64,000 nucleotides of DNA from Legionellaceae bacterium (GCA_029212505.1 JARGOS010000002.1:62001-126000), one strand, 5' to 3'. Numbered from the stretch's first letter, positions 19,602-28,847 are shown. The notes: a model not told the origin generated them from the sequence alone. Numbers and translations: made by a program.

Positions 19602-19648
19602 TATTTATTATTTTATTTTATTTTATTTAATTTTATTTAATTTAATTT
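19602..19648. repeat. A/T-only TTTTA simple-sequence tract
   Basis: The 60-bp spacer between hinT and the lipoprotein gene is mostly imperfect TTTTA/TTTAA pentamers without G or C. In the minus-strand transcripts it is the region just upstream of hinT, so it may act as an A-tract promoter element or be a slippage-prone repeat. A similar but shorter A/T tract lies before rpmI at about 31862-31900. Confidence 0.75.
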
Positions 19649-19652
19649 TGAA

Positions 19653-20141
19653 TTAACGCCGTTTTTCAAAATTGCTTAAAATGATATCAGAATTTAACGC
19701 ACCTTCCACATCATGTTGATACATTTTTATATTAAAAGAAATCGATGGGGAATAGTTTTCGTGAACATCGCCACCTGAAACCGTGGTAATGATCTCGTTT
19801 TCTTTTATTTTTCCATGCTCATAATGATAGGTATCTGTGCTGGACGCCGTGTGTTTAGTCACCGGGGTTGTGTAGGTGTGTTTTGTTTTGCTTACAGATG
19901 AATTTGTGATCTTAAAATACTGAAACCCCTGCGCTTTGGTGAGTTCAGCGGAGCGTCGCAGCGCGTATTGATAGGCGCGATTTTCACTGGTGTATTCGTT
20001 GCCTGAGAATTGAACTCTGTATTGATCGGGAGCAAGCCTAAATTCGTCATAGCCGCTCATCAACAATCCAGAGGCGTGATATCCCGTTGAGCAGGAGGTT
20101 AAGCTTAATAAACAACAAGCAAGCATCAGTAATTTCGTCAT
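19653..20141 (-). CDS. CC0125/CC1285-type lipoprotein
   Basis: A 162-aa protein with a lipoprotein signal: basic start, hydrophobic core LLMLACCLLSL and lipobox LTSC with the lipidated cysteine at residue 17. The mature part shows the family pattern GYDEFRLAPDQYRVQFSGNEYTSENRAYQYALRRSAELTKAQGFQYF, known from small lipoproteins annotated CC0125/CC1285. Function unknown. The ATG at 20141 is preferred over one 12 codons upstream because it puts the signal peptide at the N-terminus. The C-terminal third is rich in Thr, Lys and His. Confidence 0.82.
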   Translation of the reverse strand: MTKLLMLACCLLSLTSCSTGYHASGLLMSGYDEFRLAPDQYRVQFSGNEYTSENRAYQYALRRSAELTKAQGFQYFKITNSSVSKTKHTYTTPVTKHTASSTDTYHYEHGKIKENEIITTVSGGDVHENYSPSISFNIKMYQHDVEGALNSDIILSNFEKRR

Positions 20142-20210
20142 GGTGAAACCTTTGTCTATCTTAAAGTAAAAATTCAAGTGACGGGATTGTAATGCTTGCT
20201 TATTTTTTTG

Positions 20211-22982
20211 TCAAAGCCGTGGCGTCGGTGTTTCTTCTATTGGGTTTTTGGGGTTCATTAAAGCTTCATGACGAGCCGGGCATGTGAGTGTCGCAATACA
20301 TTCCGGACCGGCAGCAATCGGAGCATAGCCCCGTAACGCTAATTGAGCATTTTCAAGCGTTTCTGGCGTTGGGTTTGCCTCATAGGCATCCACCGTTTCA
20401 GTTACACATGCAAAATGAGGTAAAAGGTCCCGCGTTTCTTGAGCCAAGCGTTCCAGACCGAGTGCATCCATGAGACCTAATGCTATTTCATGGACTGGGT
20501 AATCATTTTTGTATGCTTTGTCTAAGTAGGCTTGGGCGTTTTTTTGTTGCTCGGGCGAAAAGTAGCTTATGCTTTGTGCGAGTATGCGTATAGCACTTGT
20601 TTCAATATGTGCGAGGGTTGCATGAATCTTTGGATCGTTTTCTCCACGAATACGTTCCCATGCTCTCGGGAAGTTGCTGACAGCCACGGTGAATAATAGT
20701 TTGTATATAATATCTTTCATAACCGTTAATTCGTTGAACAAACAAGGATAATACTGTTTGATACCTCGAGGTAAATCTAATAATCCAACGGCACTCATGA
20801 AAACATCCCATTGAATGCCGGTGATTAAATAAAGATTGGTGACACCAATAGCACGAACGTTGGTAGGATCTTCGAAATTAATTTTTGCGCCAGCCCGTGA
20901 GCTGATATTTAAGCGTTTCTCAAGTGGTAAAGAGGTTAATTTAACTAAGAGATCTTTATTTTCTTGGCTTTCAATAAACGTTTGATAAACAGCTGTGGCT
21001 TCAGCTTCAATGATATTTAAGGCACGAAACGCTTGCCAGTGATGGGCTTCAAGTTGCCTGAGCTCTTCGGCTCTTAAATAGCTTTCTGAGGGCTGTCCTA
21101 GTACGCGATGTAAAAAAGCCGGATAAGCTCCGGTTGCTGCAAGTACACGCCATGCTTCTATGCCTTGCTGTGTTGAATGCAGTTCGTTGGCTGAAGAGCC
21201 ATGGCGGCGTTTCATATCACCACCAAAACCTAATAACACCCGCAGTTGTACATGTTTGAGCTCAGGGTAGGTCTGTTGATAGGCATGGAGTAAAGCGAGG
21301 GCCTCGGTGTGCGCACGTAACAAAGAAATATAGACAAAAATTCCGCCTTTTTTCCCGAGATCGCTGGGGCCCGAGACGTATGAAATAAAACCGCTTTCAA
21401 TGATTTTATTTCGGATGGAGGTATCATCCAGCATCGCTTTAAATAATGTAGCAAAATGCTTTAAATCTTTGGGGGTTTCACATAAGGGGATTGGGTTAAG
21501 GGCATGTTCACGTATTTGGCCTATGCGTAAAGTCCCTGATAAGAACGAAGCAAATCGAAAAAGAAGCAAGGCTTCATCAAAATTGGTTTTATCTTCTGTA
21601 TCTGAAGTAATGTAATTAGGAAATAAATCGGTGTGTTCTCGTACAAAAGATAAGCGATCGAGTTCGCGCTGCGTTTCTTCGTGAAAGCGATGTTGTTCTT
21701 GCGCTTGTTTAAGTGTTTTAAAATAGCGCGGTTCTGTGCGTAGCCATCGAAGAACGGTATGTTTTTCATCCGGCTCGAGTTCGTTGTAGTTGCGGTTATT
21801 CATGAGGGCTTGAATGTCGCGATGCTCGTCTAGTAGCAGTGTTAATAAATCATTCAGCACACGTTGATTGAGTTGTGTTGTTTGGCGCATGTATTGCTTC
21901 AAGCCACCAAAAAATCCGGCTAAACTGATCAAATCATGCAGCTCTGAGAGCTCTTGTTGGATTGTATGTGCACGCGTTGATTCGAGGGGCGATTTTTCTT
22001 TAATTGCTGCTTGCAATTTTTCTAATCGAGGAAGAATACGTTGTTGCGTTTTTTTGCTGCTTGCGACATCAAACCAAATGCCTTCGCTTATCGAGCGAGC
22101 ACATCGCTGAAAATAATCATGCATGTTTTGCAATGTTTTTCTTTCAGATGCATGTTGAGGTTTGTTGAGCTTCTGCAAGATGGATTGAAGTTTTGCAATA
22201 TAAAGCTCTAAAATAGCGTTTTGTTGTAGGGGGATAATCGAGCTCATGGTTTTATCAGTGATGTTACGATTACCGTCACAGTCGGCCCACACCCAGTTAA
22301 GTATCGATTGATAAGCATTCATGATGGGGGCGTTGAGTTTTGAGGCGATGTAGGCTTCTGAGCCTCCGTGCGTTTGTTTGAATTTTTGAATGACTTGTTG
22401 ACGAAATTCAGGAAACGTTGCGAGGATGCGTTTGTATATAAATAACGCAAACTCAGCTTCTTCTCCAGGTGTTAAGTTTGTGCTAGGTACCGATGAGGTA
22501 TGGACCCACGTTTGTATGGCCTCCGAGAGTTGCGCTCTAAATGCGGGAATATCTTCAAAAGCAATTTTATTTTGCTCAAGTTTGATTAAGTCATCGGTGA
22601 TATGGGTGAGGCTCATCATGGCTTCATTTGATAAGATACGTGTTGGATGCCCTGTGATGACGGGTTTTACTGGGTAAAACATGAGTTGATTGCCAAGCCA
22701 AGTTAACGTTTCATCAAGTGATAATGTAGGGGGAGCCGATTCAATCAGCGTAAAAAGCAAGCTGGGTGTTTTTGTGTTTTTAAGCGCGGCTTGGTAAGTC
22801 TGCTGCAGGATCGAAAATTTAAGACCAATATACGTTATCTGGTGCGGTGGTAGGTTATCTTGTTTAAAGCAGTGATAAGATGTTGGTTCGGTTAATGGCC
22901 GCACGTTGGGTGTTCTACGCATGTGGGCTTGAGCTGCTCGAAATGAACCTTGAAACAAACGTGTCCTTAATAGTGAATACAC
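20211..22982 (-). CDS. divergent phosphoenolpyruvate carboxylase homologue
   Basis: A 923-aa protein, similar in length to PEP carboxylase, which fixes bicarbonate on PEP to make oxaloacetate. Recognisable blocks: PVITGHPTR (about 107-115, catalytic His of TAHPTE kept), WADCDGNRNIT (about 233, for WMGGDRDGNP), MRQTT (for IRQES), PLCET (for PLFET) and SGPSDLGKKGG (about 538, for GYSDSNKDGG). The normally invariant FHGRGGSIGRGG loop reads LGFGGDMKRRHG (about 583-595), losing the His and first Arg. The C-terminal NTG is absent. There is no frameshift, so the gene is intact. Whether it is still a PEPC is open. Confidence 0.8.
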   Translation of the reverse strand: MYSLLRTRLFQGSFRAAQAHMRRTPNVRPLTEPTSYHCFKQDNLPPHQITYIGLKFSILQQTYQAALKNTKTPSLLFTLIESAPPTLSLDETLTWLGNQLMFYPVKPVITGHPTRILSNEAMMSLTHITDDLIKLEQNKIAFEDIPAFRAQLSEAIQTWVHTSSVPSTNLTPGEEAEFALFIYKRILATFPEFRQQVIQKFKQTHGGSEAYIASKLNAPIMNAYQSILNWVWADCDGNRNITDKTMSSIIPLQQNAILELYIAKLQSILQKLNKPQHASERKTLQNMHDYFQRCARSISEGIWFDVASSKKTQQRILPRLEKLQAAIKEKSPLESTRAHTIQQELSELHDLISLAGFFGGLKQYMRQTTQLNQRVLNDLLTLLLDEHRDIQALMNNRNYNELEPDEKHTVLRWLRTEPRYFKTLKQAQEQHRFHEETQRELDRLSFVREHTDLFPNYITSDTEDKTNFDEALLLFRFASFLSGTLRIGQIREHALNPIPLCETPKDLKHFATLFKAMLDDTSIRNKIIESGFISYVSGPSDLGKKGGIFVYISLLRAHTEALALLHAYQQTYPELKHVQLRVLLGFGGDMKRRHGSSANELHSTQQGIEAWRVLAATGAYPAFLHRVLGQPSESYLRAEELRQLEAHHWQAFRALNIIEAEATAVYQTFIESQENKDLLVKLTSLPLEKRLNISSRAGAKINFEDPTNVRAIGVTNLYLITGIQWDVFMSAVGLLDLPRGIKQYYPCLFNELTVMKDIIYKLLFTVAVSNFPRAWERIRGENDPKIHATLAHIETSAIRILAQSISYFSPEQQKNAQAYLDKAYKNDYPVHEIALGLMDALGLERLAQETRDLLPHFACVTETVDAYEANPTPETLENAQLALRGYAPIAAGPECIATLTCPARHEALMNPKNPIEETPTPRL

Positions 22983-23111
22983 AACTACTCCTGTAGGTTA
23001 TATCTAATAATATATGTCATAATATGCTTCAAATTTTGAAGCGTAGTTTATGTTTATTTTAGCGAAGAGATCAATCACTATCTGATGTTTTGCTGATATT
23101 TGAGGCTTATA

Positions 23112-24101
23112 ATGAAACAATCACCATCTCCATTACTATCTGTTGTTGCGCCGATGTACAACGAAGAATCGGTCATTGGGCATTTTATTGAAGCGGCAAC
23201 GGCTGTTCTGGGTAATAAATTTGATCGGTACGAGTTAATCTTGGTAGATGACGGGTCGAGCGACCAAACGGTACAAGCATGCTTGGATTATATTACGCCA
23301 GACAGTAAGATTCGTTTGATTAAATTATCCCGAAATTATGGTCATGAAATTGCATCCACGGCTGGGCTTGAAGCGGCACGTGGTGATTATGTTGTGCTCA
23401 TGGACAGTGATATGCAGCATCCGCCGGAACTTATTCCTGACATGGTACGTTGGGCTGATGAAGGCTATGATGTTGTTTCAGCATCACGTGTGAATCGCTC
23501 GGATGAGCCTTGGTTGAAACGTAAGCTCGCAAAACTTTTTTATAAACTCTCATCGCGCATGACCGGTTTTAAGCTCACGGGTAACGAAGGCAATTTTCGT
23601 TTATTAAAACGACGCGTTGTTGATGAATTGATGAAGATGAAAGAGACCAATCGGCATCTGATCATGATGTTTTCGTATTTGGGTTTTAAAACCAAAACCG
23701 TGCCTTATACTTGCCAGGAGCGAAAAGCGGGCAAAAGTAAATATTCTATTTTAAATTTGATTAGCTTATCGATTGATTCGGTGATTTGTTTTTCACCTCA
23801 TCCATTACGGCTGATGTCATGTGGCTCATTATTTATCAGTGTTGTGATGATGTTTTATGCAGGCTTTATTGTATTCCAGACGTTGTTTACTGAAAGTGAT
23901 TTATCGAACGGCATTGCCTCGGTTATATTTCTTACCGCTGGTTTATTTTCGGTTTTATTTTTATTTTTAGCGGTGATTTCTGAGTATATTAGTAGGATTT
24001 TGTTAGAAGTAAAAAAACGACCGTTGTATTACATACAAAGAGAAATAAATCATGAAGACGCATCTGTTCATGATGTCGTTTTGGGTGAGCGTGAGGCATG
24101 A
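23112..24101 (+). CDS. GT2 polyprenyl-phosphate sugar transferase (FlmF2/DPM1/GtrB-like)
   Basis: A 329-aa inner-membrane glycosyltransferase predicted to load a nucleotide sugar onto undecaprenyl phosphate on the cytoplasmic face. The GT-A domain has LSVVAPMYNEESVIGHF, ELILVDDGSSDQT and VVLMDSDMQHPPEL (DxD). Two C-terminal transmembrane hairpins (about 235-260 and 270-295) are typical of the DPM1/GtrB/ArnC/FlmF2 group. The ATG at 23112 is chosen over a TTG four codons upstream. It overlaps the next gene by 4 nt (ATGA), and the next two products fit one lipid A amino-sugar pathway. Confidence 0.9.
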   Translation: MKQSPSPLLSVVAPMYNEESVIGHFIEAATAVLGNKFDRYELILVDDGSSDQTVQACLDYITPDSKIRLIKLSRNYGHEIASTAGLEAARGDYVVLMDSDMQHPPELIPDMVRWADEGYDVVSASRVNRSDEPWLKRKLAKLFYKLSSRMTGFKLTGNEGNFRLLKRRVVDELMKMKETNRHLIMMFSYLGFKTKTVPYTCQERKAGKSKYSILNLISLSIDSVICFSPHPLRLMSCGSLFISVVMMFYAGFIVFQTLFTESDLSNGIASVIFLTAGLFSVLFLFLAVISEYISRILLEVKKRPLYYIQREINHEDASVHDVVLGEREA

Positions 24102-24928
24102 GTCGTGAATTATATCTTTGCGCTGATGATTATGGGCAAAACGAAGGCATAAGCCGTGGGATTGAGGCGCTTGCGCAAGCACAGCGTATCAATGCGATGT
24201 CGTGCATGGTGAATACACCAACTTGGGCAGTACGTGCGTCACAATTAGAGGCGTATGCTGCGTCATGTTATGTGGGCCTGCATGTGAATTTAACCGAAGG
24301 TGCACCTCTGAGCTCTGCATGGATTAAGGCGTATGGCGAGGCGTTTAGGCCGCTCTCTTGGTTGATTGCAATGTGTTTCTCAAACAGGCTCAATAAGCAG
24401 GTGGTTGCATTAGAACTGGATCAACAGCTGGATGCGTTTACGGCCAAAACAGGGCGCTTGCCTGAATTTATTGACGGGCATCAGCATGTGCATCAGTTTC
24501 CCGTCATACGAGAGCATTTGATGACTAAATATCATGATACCCCACAGCTGCGCTTTAGAAATACCAGTCCCCGTAAAAAATCAGGGCATATTTTAAGCGG
24601 CTTTCCTAAAAAACATATCATTGCTTATTTGGGTGGGGCGCGGTTTAATCAGATGCTTTCAGAAAAACAAGCGATGTTAAACACCAGTTTTTCAGGGGTG
24701 TATAACTTTAAGCATGCAAAAAATTACGCCCAGTACTTTACCCAATTTTTAAAAAATAGCCTGTCGCAAGGGCTGATTATGTGTCATCCCGGTTATCATG
24801 CGCATGATCAATTTGATGATAAAACGGATCCTTTGTATTTGAGCCGAGGCCATGAGCTTGATTATTTTATGAGTGATCGATACCTCGATGATCTGCGTGC
24901 AATGGACTGTGTTTTAATAAAAAAATAG
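24098..24928 (+). CDS. YdjC/ChbG-family carbohydrate deacetylase (NaxD-like)
   Basis: A 276-aa metal-dependent N-deacetylase of the YdjC/HpnK family. The metal-binding region is LCADDYGQNEGISRGIE (Asp10-Asp11), GLHVNLTEG (His) and DGHQHVHQFPVI; a conserved MCHPG block lies near the C-terminus. Flanked by a polyprenyl-phosphate GT2 and an ArnT-type GT39, it best fits the NaxD type, which removes the acetyl group from a polyprenyl-linked N-acetylamino sugar before transfer to lipid A. Coupled to the upstream gene by an ATGA overlap. Confidence 0.9.
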   Translation: MSRELYLCADDYGQNEGISRGIEALAQAQRINAMSCMVNTPTWAVRASQLEAYAASCYVGLHVNLTEGAPLSSAWIKAYGEAFRPLSWLIAMCFSNRLNKQVVALELDQQLDAFTAKTGRLPEFIDGHQHVHQFPVIREHLMTKYHDTPQLRFRNTSPRKKSGHILSGFPKKHIIAYLGGARFNQMLSEKQAMLNTSFSGVYNFKHAKNYAQYFTQFLKNSLSQGLIMCHPGYHAHDQFDDKTDPLYLSRGHELDYFMSDRYLDDLRAMDCVLIKK

Positions 24929-24942
24929 AGAGTGAGTGTTTC

Positions 24943-26478
24943 ATGGATTTAATAAAAAAAATAAAAATAAAGCCGCTGAGTTTTGAGCAAAAAATCATGA
25001 TCACCTGTCTGTTTTTGTTGATTTGCCGGGTGCTTAGTATGTCGTTGATGCCTTTAAACGACTCAACGGAGGCACGCTATGCTGAAATAGCGCGAGAAAT
25101 GGCGGAAACAGGGCAATGGATAACCCCCATGCTGGATTACACCACGCCTTTTTTGGGTAAGCCGCCGCTTTCTTTTTGGCTGACTGCGGGTTTTATGAAG
25201 CTGTTGGGTTTGGGCGAAGGGATTGCGCGCTTGTCATCGCTTGTTTTATCGATGCTTACGTTGATATGCGTTGGATTGGTCTATCGTAAAGAAAGCCATA
25301 CAAAAGCCTGGGTTGCCGTGCTTGTTTTAGCGTCCTCCGTTTTTTTCTTTATTGATGCGGGGGCGGTCATGACCGATCCGGCCCTCGTTTTTTCAACAAC
25401 GTTAGCCATGGTTGCGTTTTGGCAGGTGATGACCAAGAAGCGCGCCCGAGATAGCCATGTGTATTTTATTGCCTTAGGTATCGGCTTGCTCGCTAAAGGC
25501 CCGGTAGCTTTGGTGTTGACCGTGGGATCGGTTTTGCTCTGGGTTGCTTTTCAGAATCAATGGCGTGAAATGTTTTATAATATCCGTTGGGTGTCTGGAA
25601 TATTGATGACCACAGCGATTGCACTGCCTTGGTATATTTTGGCTGAAATAAAAAACCCGGGATTTTTAAATTACTTTATTATCGGTGAGCATGTTGGTCG
25701 TTATCTTCAATCATCATGGCAAGGTGATAAATACGGCTACGTGCACGCCGTGCCACAAGGCATGATTTGGTTGTACGCTCTGGCGGGAACCTTCCCATGG
25801 ACGCCGATTGCGATTCATGGCTTGATCTCAAACCGTGTGAGCTTGCTGCCTAAAAAAATATACACGTATTTAAAGCAATCATTATGGATAAGTTATCTTG
25901 CGGCGTTTATTCTTTTTCCGTTGCTCTTTTTTAGTTTATCGAAAAATATTATTTATACGTATGCTTTTCCAGCATTACCGCCGTTGGCTCTGTTATTTAC
26001 AGAACTCATGACCAAGCAATTAAAGCAAGAAGCCCGGCTACAAAAAACATGGCTGATTTTGTCTGCTTGTATAGGGATTATTTTTCTAGGTGTCACGTGG
26101 TGCTTTTTCGCTCATCCCGAGTGGGTCTCTAAATCACAAAAAGATGTGGTGCGCGTATGGATAGATAATCAAGCTCCGTCGAGCGAGAAGCTTTATTATT
26201 GGTCACAAAAACCAGCGCCTTATTCAGCCTGGTTTTATACGCGAGGTAGGGTTGCATCACTGAAGGATGCTTCACAGCTATGCCGACTGATAGAGAACAG
26301 GGATAAAGTTTATGTCGTTGTTAATCTACGCGAAGCATTTGGCTTTCCATCGTGTGCTGATGGGAAATTAAATCGGCTCCAAACGTTTTCGATCGGTAAA
26401 AAATCAAATTATATTTTGTATTCCACCAAAGATGTACGCATAATAACGGGCAATTTAATATTTCAACATGACAATTAG
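24943..26478 (+). CDS. ArnT/FlmK-like GT39 lipid A sugar transferase
   Basis: A 511-aa polytopic membrane protein of the PMT/ArnT superfamily. The first periplasmic loop has the signature [18 protein letters not shown] with the acidic catalytic residue, followed by [19 protein letters not shown]. About eleven hydrophobic segments span residues 15-390, and a C-terminal periplasmic domain of about 120 residues follows. ArnT and FlmK move an amino sugar from undecaprenyl phosphate to lipid A phosphate in the periplasm. It sits 14 nt after the NaxD-like gene. The sugar itself cannot be read from sequence. Confidence 0.88.
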   Translation: MDLIKKIKIKPLSFEQKIMITCLFLLICRVLSMSLMPLNDSTEARYAEIAREMAETGQWITPMLDYTTPFLGKPPLSFWLTAGFMKLLGLGEGIARLSSLVLSMLTLICVGLVYRKESHTKAWVAVLVLASSVFFFIDAGAVMTDPALVFSTTLAMVAFWQVMTKKRARDSHVYFIALGIGLLAKGPVALVLTVGSVLLWVAFQNQWREMFYNIRWVSGILMTTAIALPWYILAEIKNPGFLNYFIIGEHVGRYLQSSWQGDKYGYVHAVPQGMIWLYALAGTFPWTPIAIHGLISNRVSLLPKKIYTYLKQSLWISYLAAFILFPLLFFSLSKNIIYTYAFPALPPLALLFTELMTKQLKQEARLQKTWLILSACIGIIFLGVTWCFFAHPEWVSKSQKDVVRVWIDNQAPSSEKLYYWSQKPAPYSAWFYTRGRVASLKDASQLCRLIENRDKVYVVVNLREAFGFPSCADGKLNRLQTFSIGKKSNYILYSTKDVRIITGNLIFQHDN

Positions 26479-26486
26479 GTGAAAAC

Positions 26487-27032
26487 ATGAGTTTATTGGC
26501 AGTAAAAAGTGGTCGAGATGTACCCAACGATGTAAATGTAGTGATTGAAATTCCCATGCATGCCGCACCGGTAAAATATGAAGTTGATAAAGAAACGGGT
26601 GCGTTATTTGTTGATCGGTTTATGGCGACAGCCATGTTTTATCCTGCTAATTATGGCTATATTCCTCAAACACTTTCTGATGATGGCGATCCGGTTGATG
26701 TCTTGGTTGTAGCGCCTACACCGCTTGTGAGTGGTTCGGTGATTCGGTGCCGTACGGTGGGTATGTTGAAGATGACGGATGAGTCGGGCGTGGATGCCAA
26801 ATTGCTTGCTGTGCCGGTCGATAAGCTTTCGAAAGCTTACCGCCACGTTCAAACGCATCAAGATTTACCTGAGTCTTTATTGCAATCGCTCGAGCATTTT
26901 TTCAAGCACTATAAAGATCTCGAAGCTGGAAAGTGGGTTAAAGTTGACGGATGGGAAGGACCTGAAGCAGCACGTCAAGAAATTATGAGCAGCGTCGAGC
27001 GCTATCAGGCGGAAGAAACCGCGCCTGCGTAA
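26487..27032 (+). CDS. ppa: inorganic pyrophosphatase
   Basis: A 181-aa family I soluble PPase hydrolysing PPi to drive biosynthetic reactions. Active-site landmarks: [33 protein letters not shown] and the signature [11 protein letters not shown]. The length matches bacterial enzymes. It follows the lipid A operon by 8 nt and so may be cotranscribed with it, though it also has a housekeeping role. A terminator follows. Confidence 0.97.
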   Translation: MSLLAVKSGRDVPNDVNVVIEIPMHAAPVKYEVDKETGALFVDRFMATAMFYPANYGYIPQTLSDDGDPVDVLVVAPTPLVSGSVIRCRTVGMLKMTDESGVDAKLLAVPVDKLSKAYRHVQTHQDLPESLLQSLEHFFKHYKDLEAGKWVKVDGWEGPEAARQEIMSSVERYQAEETAPA

Positions 27033-27050
27033 TTGCGTAATCTTGATGAT

Positions 27051-27719
27051 TTACTCATCTGCTGGAAGAGGGGCTTGTTTTCGGCCCCTTTTTCGTGTGC
27101 GCATACTGCTTTCGGCGTAATCAAATTTAGGCACTTCGATGTGACGCCAAATAGCCATAAGTCGAACAAGAAAAATAGCAAGTACGGTGATGAAGATATT
27201 CCAGTTATGCGTGATTTGGAAGTGCTCAAGCGCGACATAAAGCACAGCGCCACCGAGCGCAATCACTGCATAGAGCTCACCTCGTAACACCACGGGAATA
27301 TCGTTGCATAAAATATCGCGTAGCATCCCGCCTGAAATCCCCGTCACAAGCCCGCCCATAATGGCCACCACTTCTGGCATGCCATAGATCAATAAGCGTT
27401 GGGTTCCAATAATCGTGAAGGCAGCAAGCCCAAGCGCATCAAGCACAAGAAAGAGTTTGGTTGCACGTGTGAGTTGAGCTGGAATGCATATGGTTAATAA
27501 AGCCGCGCCTGATGTATAAAGTAAGTAATGCGGATGTGCGACCCATGAGATTGGGTGGGTATTGAACAAGACGTCTCGAACCGTACCGCCACCAAGCCCG
27601 GTGATGCAGCCGATAAACATCACACCAAAAAAATCCATGCGTTTTCGGCCAGCCGCAATGGCGCCACTGATGGCCTCCACGGAGATACCCATAAGAAAAA
27701 TATAGTGCAGGAGCATCAT
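27051..27719 (-). CDS. TRIC-type cation channel (UPF0126/YadS/YicG family)
   Basis: A 222-aa membrane protein with two tandem three-helix repeats, each carrying a glycine-rich motif: GCITGLGGGTVRDVLF (first repeat) and GLVTGISGGMLRDILCNDIPVVL (second). This is the signature of bacterial trimeric intracellular cation channel homologues. The C-terminal tail is strongly basic (RTRKRGRKQ). The start is one of two consecutive ATGs, 27719 or 27716. Convergent with ppa. Physiological role unknown. Confidence 0.92.
   Translation of the reverse strand: MMLLHYIFLMGISVEAISGAIAAGRKRMDFFGVMFIGCITGLGGGTVRDVLFNTHPISWVAHPHYLLYTSGAALLTICIPAQLTRATKLFLVLDALGLAAFTIIGTQRLLIYGMPEVVAIMGGLVTGISGGMLRDILCNDIPVVLRGELYAVIALGGAVLYVALEHFQITHNWNIFITVLAIFLVRLMAIWRHIEVPKFDYAESSMRTRKRGRKQAPLPADE
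27067..27094 (+). terminator. Rho-independent terminator after ppa
   Basis: The stem AGGGGC/GCCCCT with a 9-nt loop is followed by TTTTT. It lies 36 nt after ppa, inside the 3' end of the convergent TRIC gene. Confidence 0.8.
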
Positions 27720-27808
27720 AGGAAAGCCCGGTTAGATTGAATAAGCATAAACAAGAACTTTATTTTAGCACAAAAAGAACAAACTACGCGGTTTTATTTT
27801 AAGCCAAT

Positions 27809-28294
27809 TTAAGCACGCTTGACGCTTTGAAAACGACTGGCGGATGACAGCGCAAGGTCGATAATATGTTTTGATTGTGTCTCATCAGCGCCGATTTGAC
27901 TGATGTTATCCGCAAGCGATGTTAAAAACGCGGGTACTTCAGGATTATCCGGTTCGGTTTGATAGATGGGGGCTGCTTGCGTTAATAAATAATGTAATAA
28001 AGTTTTATTAAGCATGACGTGATTTTCTGGAGGGGTAAACGGCGTTTGTGCCTCCCCAAACAAAAGCCAACCGGCCGTTGTATCGAGTGCCTGCGCAATT
28101 TCCAGAAGCTTGTTGGGTTCTGGAATGGCTTCGCCGCGTAAGTATTTTCTGCAAATCTGAGAAGAATAGCCTGTAATGTTCACCAATGCATGAATATCAA
28201 CGCCGGAGGATGAGCGCGCGGCGTGATGACCCGCTGCATGCATGGCGTCATGGAGGCGTTTTGAAAACTGTTCGGCAAACGGTGTTTTATTCAT
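27809..28294 (-). CDS. XRE-family transcriptional regulator
   Basis: A 161-aa DNA-binding protein. Residues about 8-80 form a Cro/CI-like helix-turn-helix: the recognition region IHALVNITGYSSQICRKYLRGEAIPEPNKLLEIAQALDTTAGWLLFG has the usual ending for phage-type repressor-like regulators. The rest (about 90-161) is helical with no LexA-like peptidase motif. It is divergent from the HigBA-like pair with a 271-bp spacer between them. Its target is unknown. Confidence 0.85.
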   Translation of the reverse strand: MNKTPFAEQFSKRLHDAMHAAGHHAARSSSGVDIHALVNITGYSSQICRKYLRGEAIPEPNKLLEIAQALDTTAGWLLFGEAQTPFTPPENHVMLNKTLLHYLLTQAAPIYQTEPDNPEVPAFLTSLADNISQIGADETQSKHIIDLALSSASRFQSVKRA

Positions 28295-28532
28295 GAATCT
28301 AATTTAACAAATACGTTACCGTCCTGCAATTTAAAAAGCCTGTTGGAAACCAATTGTTTCTTTTTGAAATTAAGGGTTGACTATGGGGCGAGTTTATAAG
28401 AAGATGTGTTCGAAGCAAGTCGCACGGTGTTGACTTGATTTGAAGGGACAGTGGTTTGACACATAGCCGCAAACCTCGCGCTAACCTGGCTGGAATCACG
28501 GAAGAAGTTCCAGCCTTTATTCCGTAACTGCA

Positions 28533-28561
28533 TTGACAATACACCTAAATAGGGGTACACT
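28533..28561 (+). promoter_or_regulatory. near-consensus sigma70 promoter of the higBA-like operon
   Basis: TTGACA, an exact 17-bp spacer and TACACT lie immediately before the toxin reading frame. The predicted transcription start (about 28566-28569) falls on or next to the only plausible toxin start codon (TTG 28566). The message would therefore be leaderless or start very close to the codon. The 235 bp further upstream hold no other feature I can see. Confidence 0.7.
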
Positions 28562-28565
28562 TGTA

Positions 28566-28847
28566 TTGAAAGTAAAGATTAAAATTTCAAAACAAGCGTT
28601 CAAACGTTTGAAAAAAACACCGTTATATATTCAAGTAAAATTTCGAGCATGGCTGGTTGCGGTCGATAAAGTTGGCTTGGATAAAACACGCAAAACCGCG
28701 GGGTGGCACGATGAGCCGCTTCAAGGCGCCAGACAAGGGCAACGTTCGATTAGACTTAATAAGCAATGGCGCGCTATTTATCGCGTGAAAGATAATGGTG
28801 ATATTCAACTGATTGAAATTTGCGAGGTAACACCCCATGAATATTAA
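28566..28847 (+). CDS. higB: RelE/HigB-type toxin
   Basis: A 93-aa RelE-superfamily mRNA interferase-like toxin: KVKISKQAFKRLKKTPLYIQVKF, then LDKTRKTAGWHDEPLQGARQGQRSIRLNKQWRAIYRV and IEICEVTPHEY, the HigB pattern with basic catalytic residues and a C-terminal His-Glu-Tyr. The start is TTG at 28566 because the frame upstream lies in the promoter; family length supports this. Its stop overlaps the antitoxin start by 11 nt. Toxin before antitoxin is the normal order for higBA. Confidence 0.85.
   Translation: MKVKIKISKQAFKRLKKTPLYIQVKFRAWLVAVDKVGLDKTRKTAGWHDEPLQGARQGQRSIRLNKQWRAIYRVKDNGDIQLIEICEVTPHEY

Noticed and set aside
20211-22982. PEPC homologue as a pseudogene
   Set aside because: No stop or frameshift in 923 codons; the odd active site points to divergence, not decay by truncation.
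28533-28565. TTG 28533 as start of the HigB-like toxin
   Set aside because: This TTG is the first part of the -35 box TTGACA and would add residues not found in the family.
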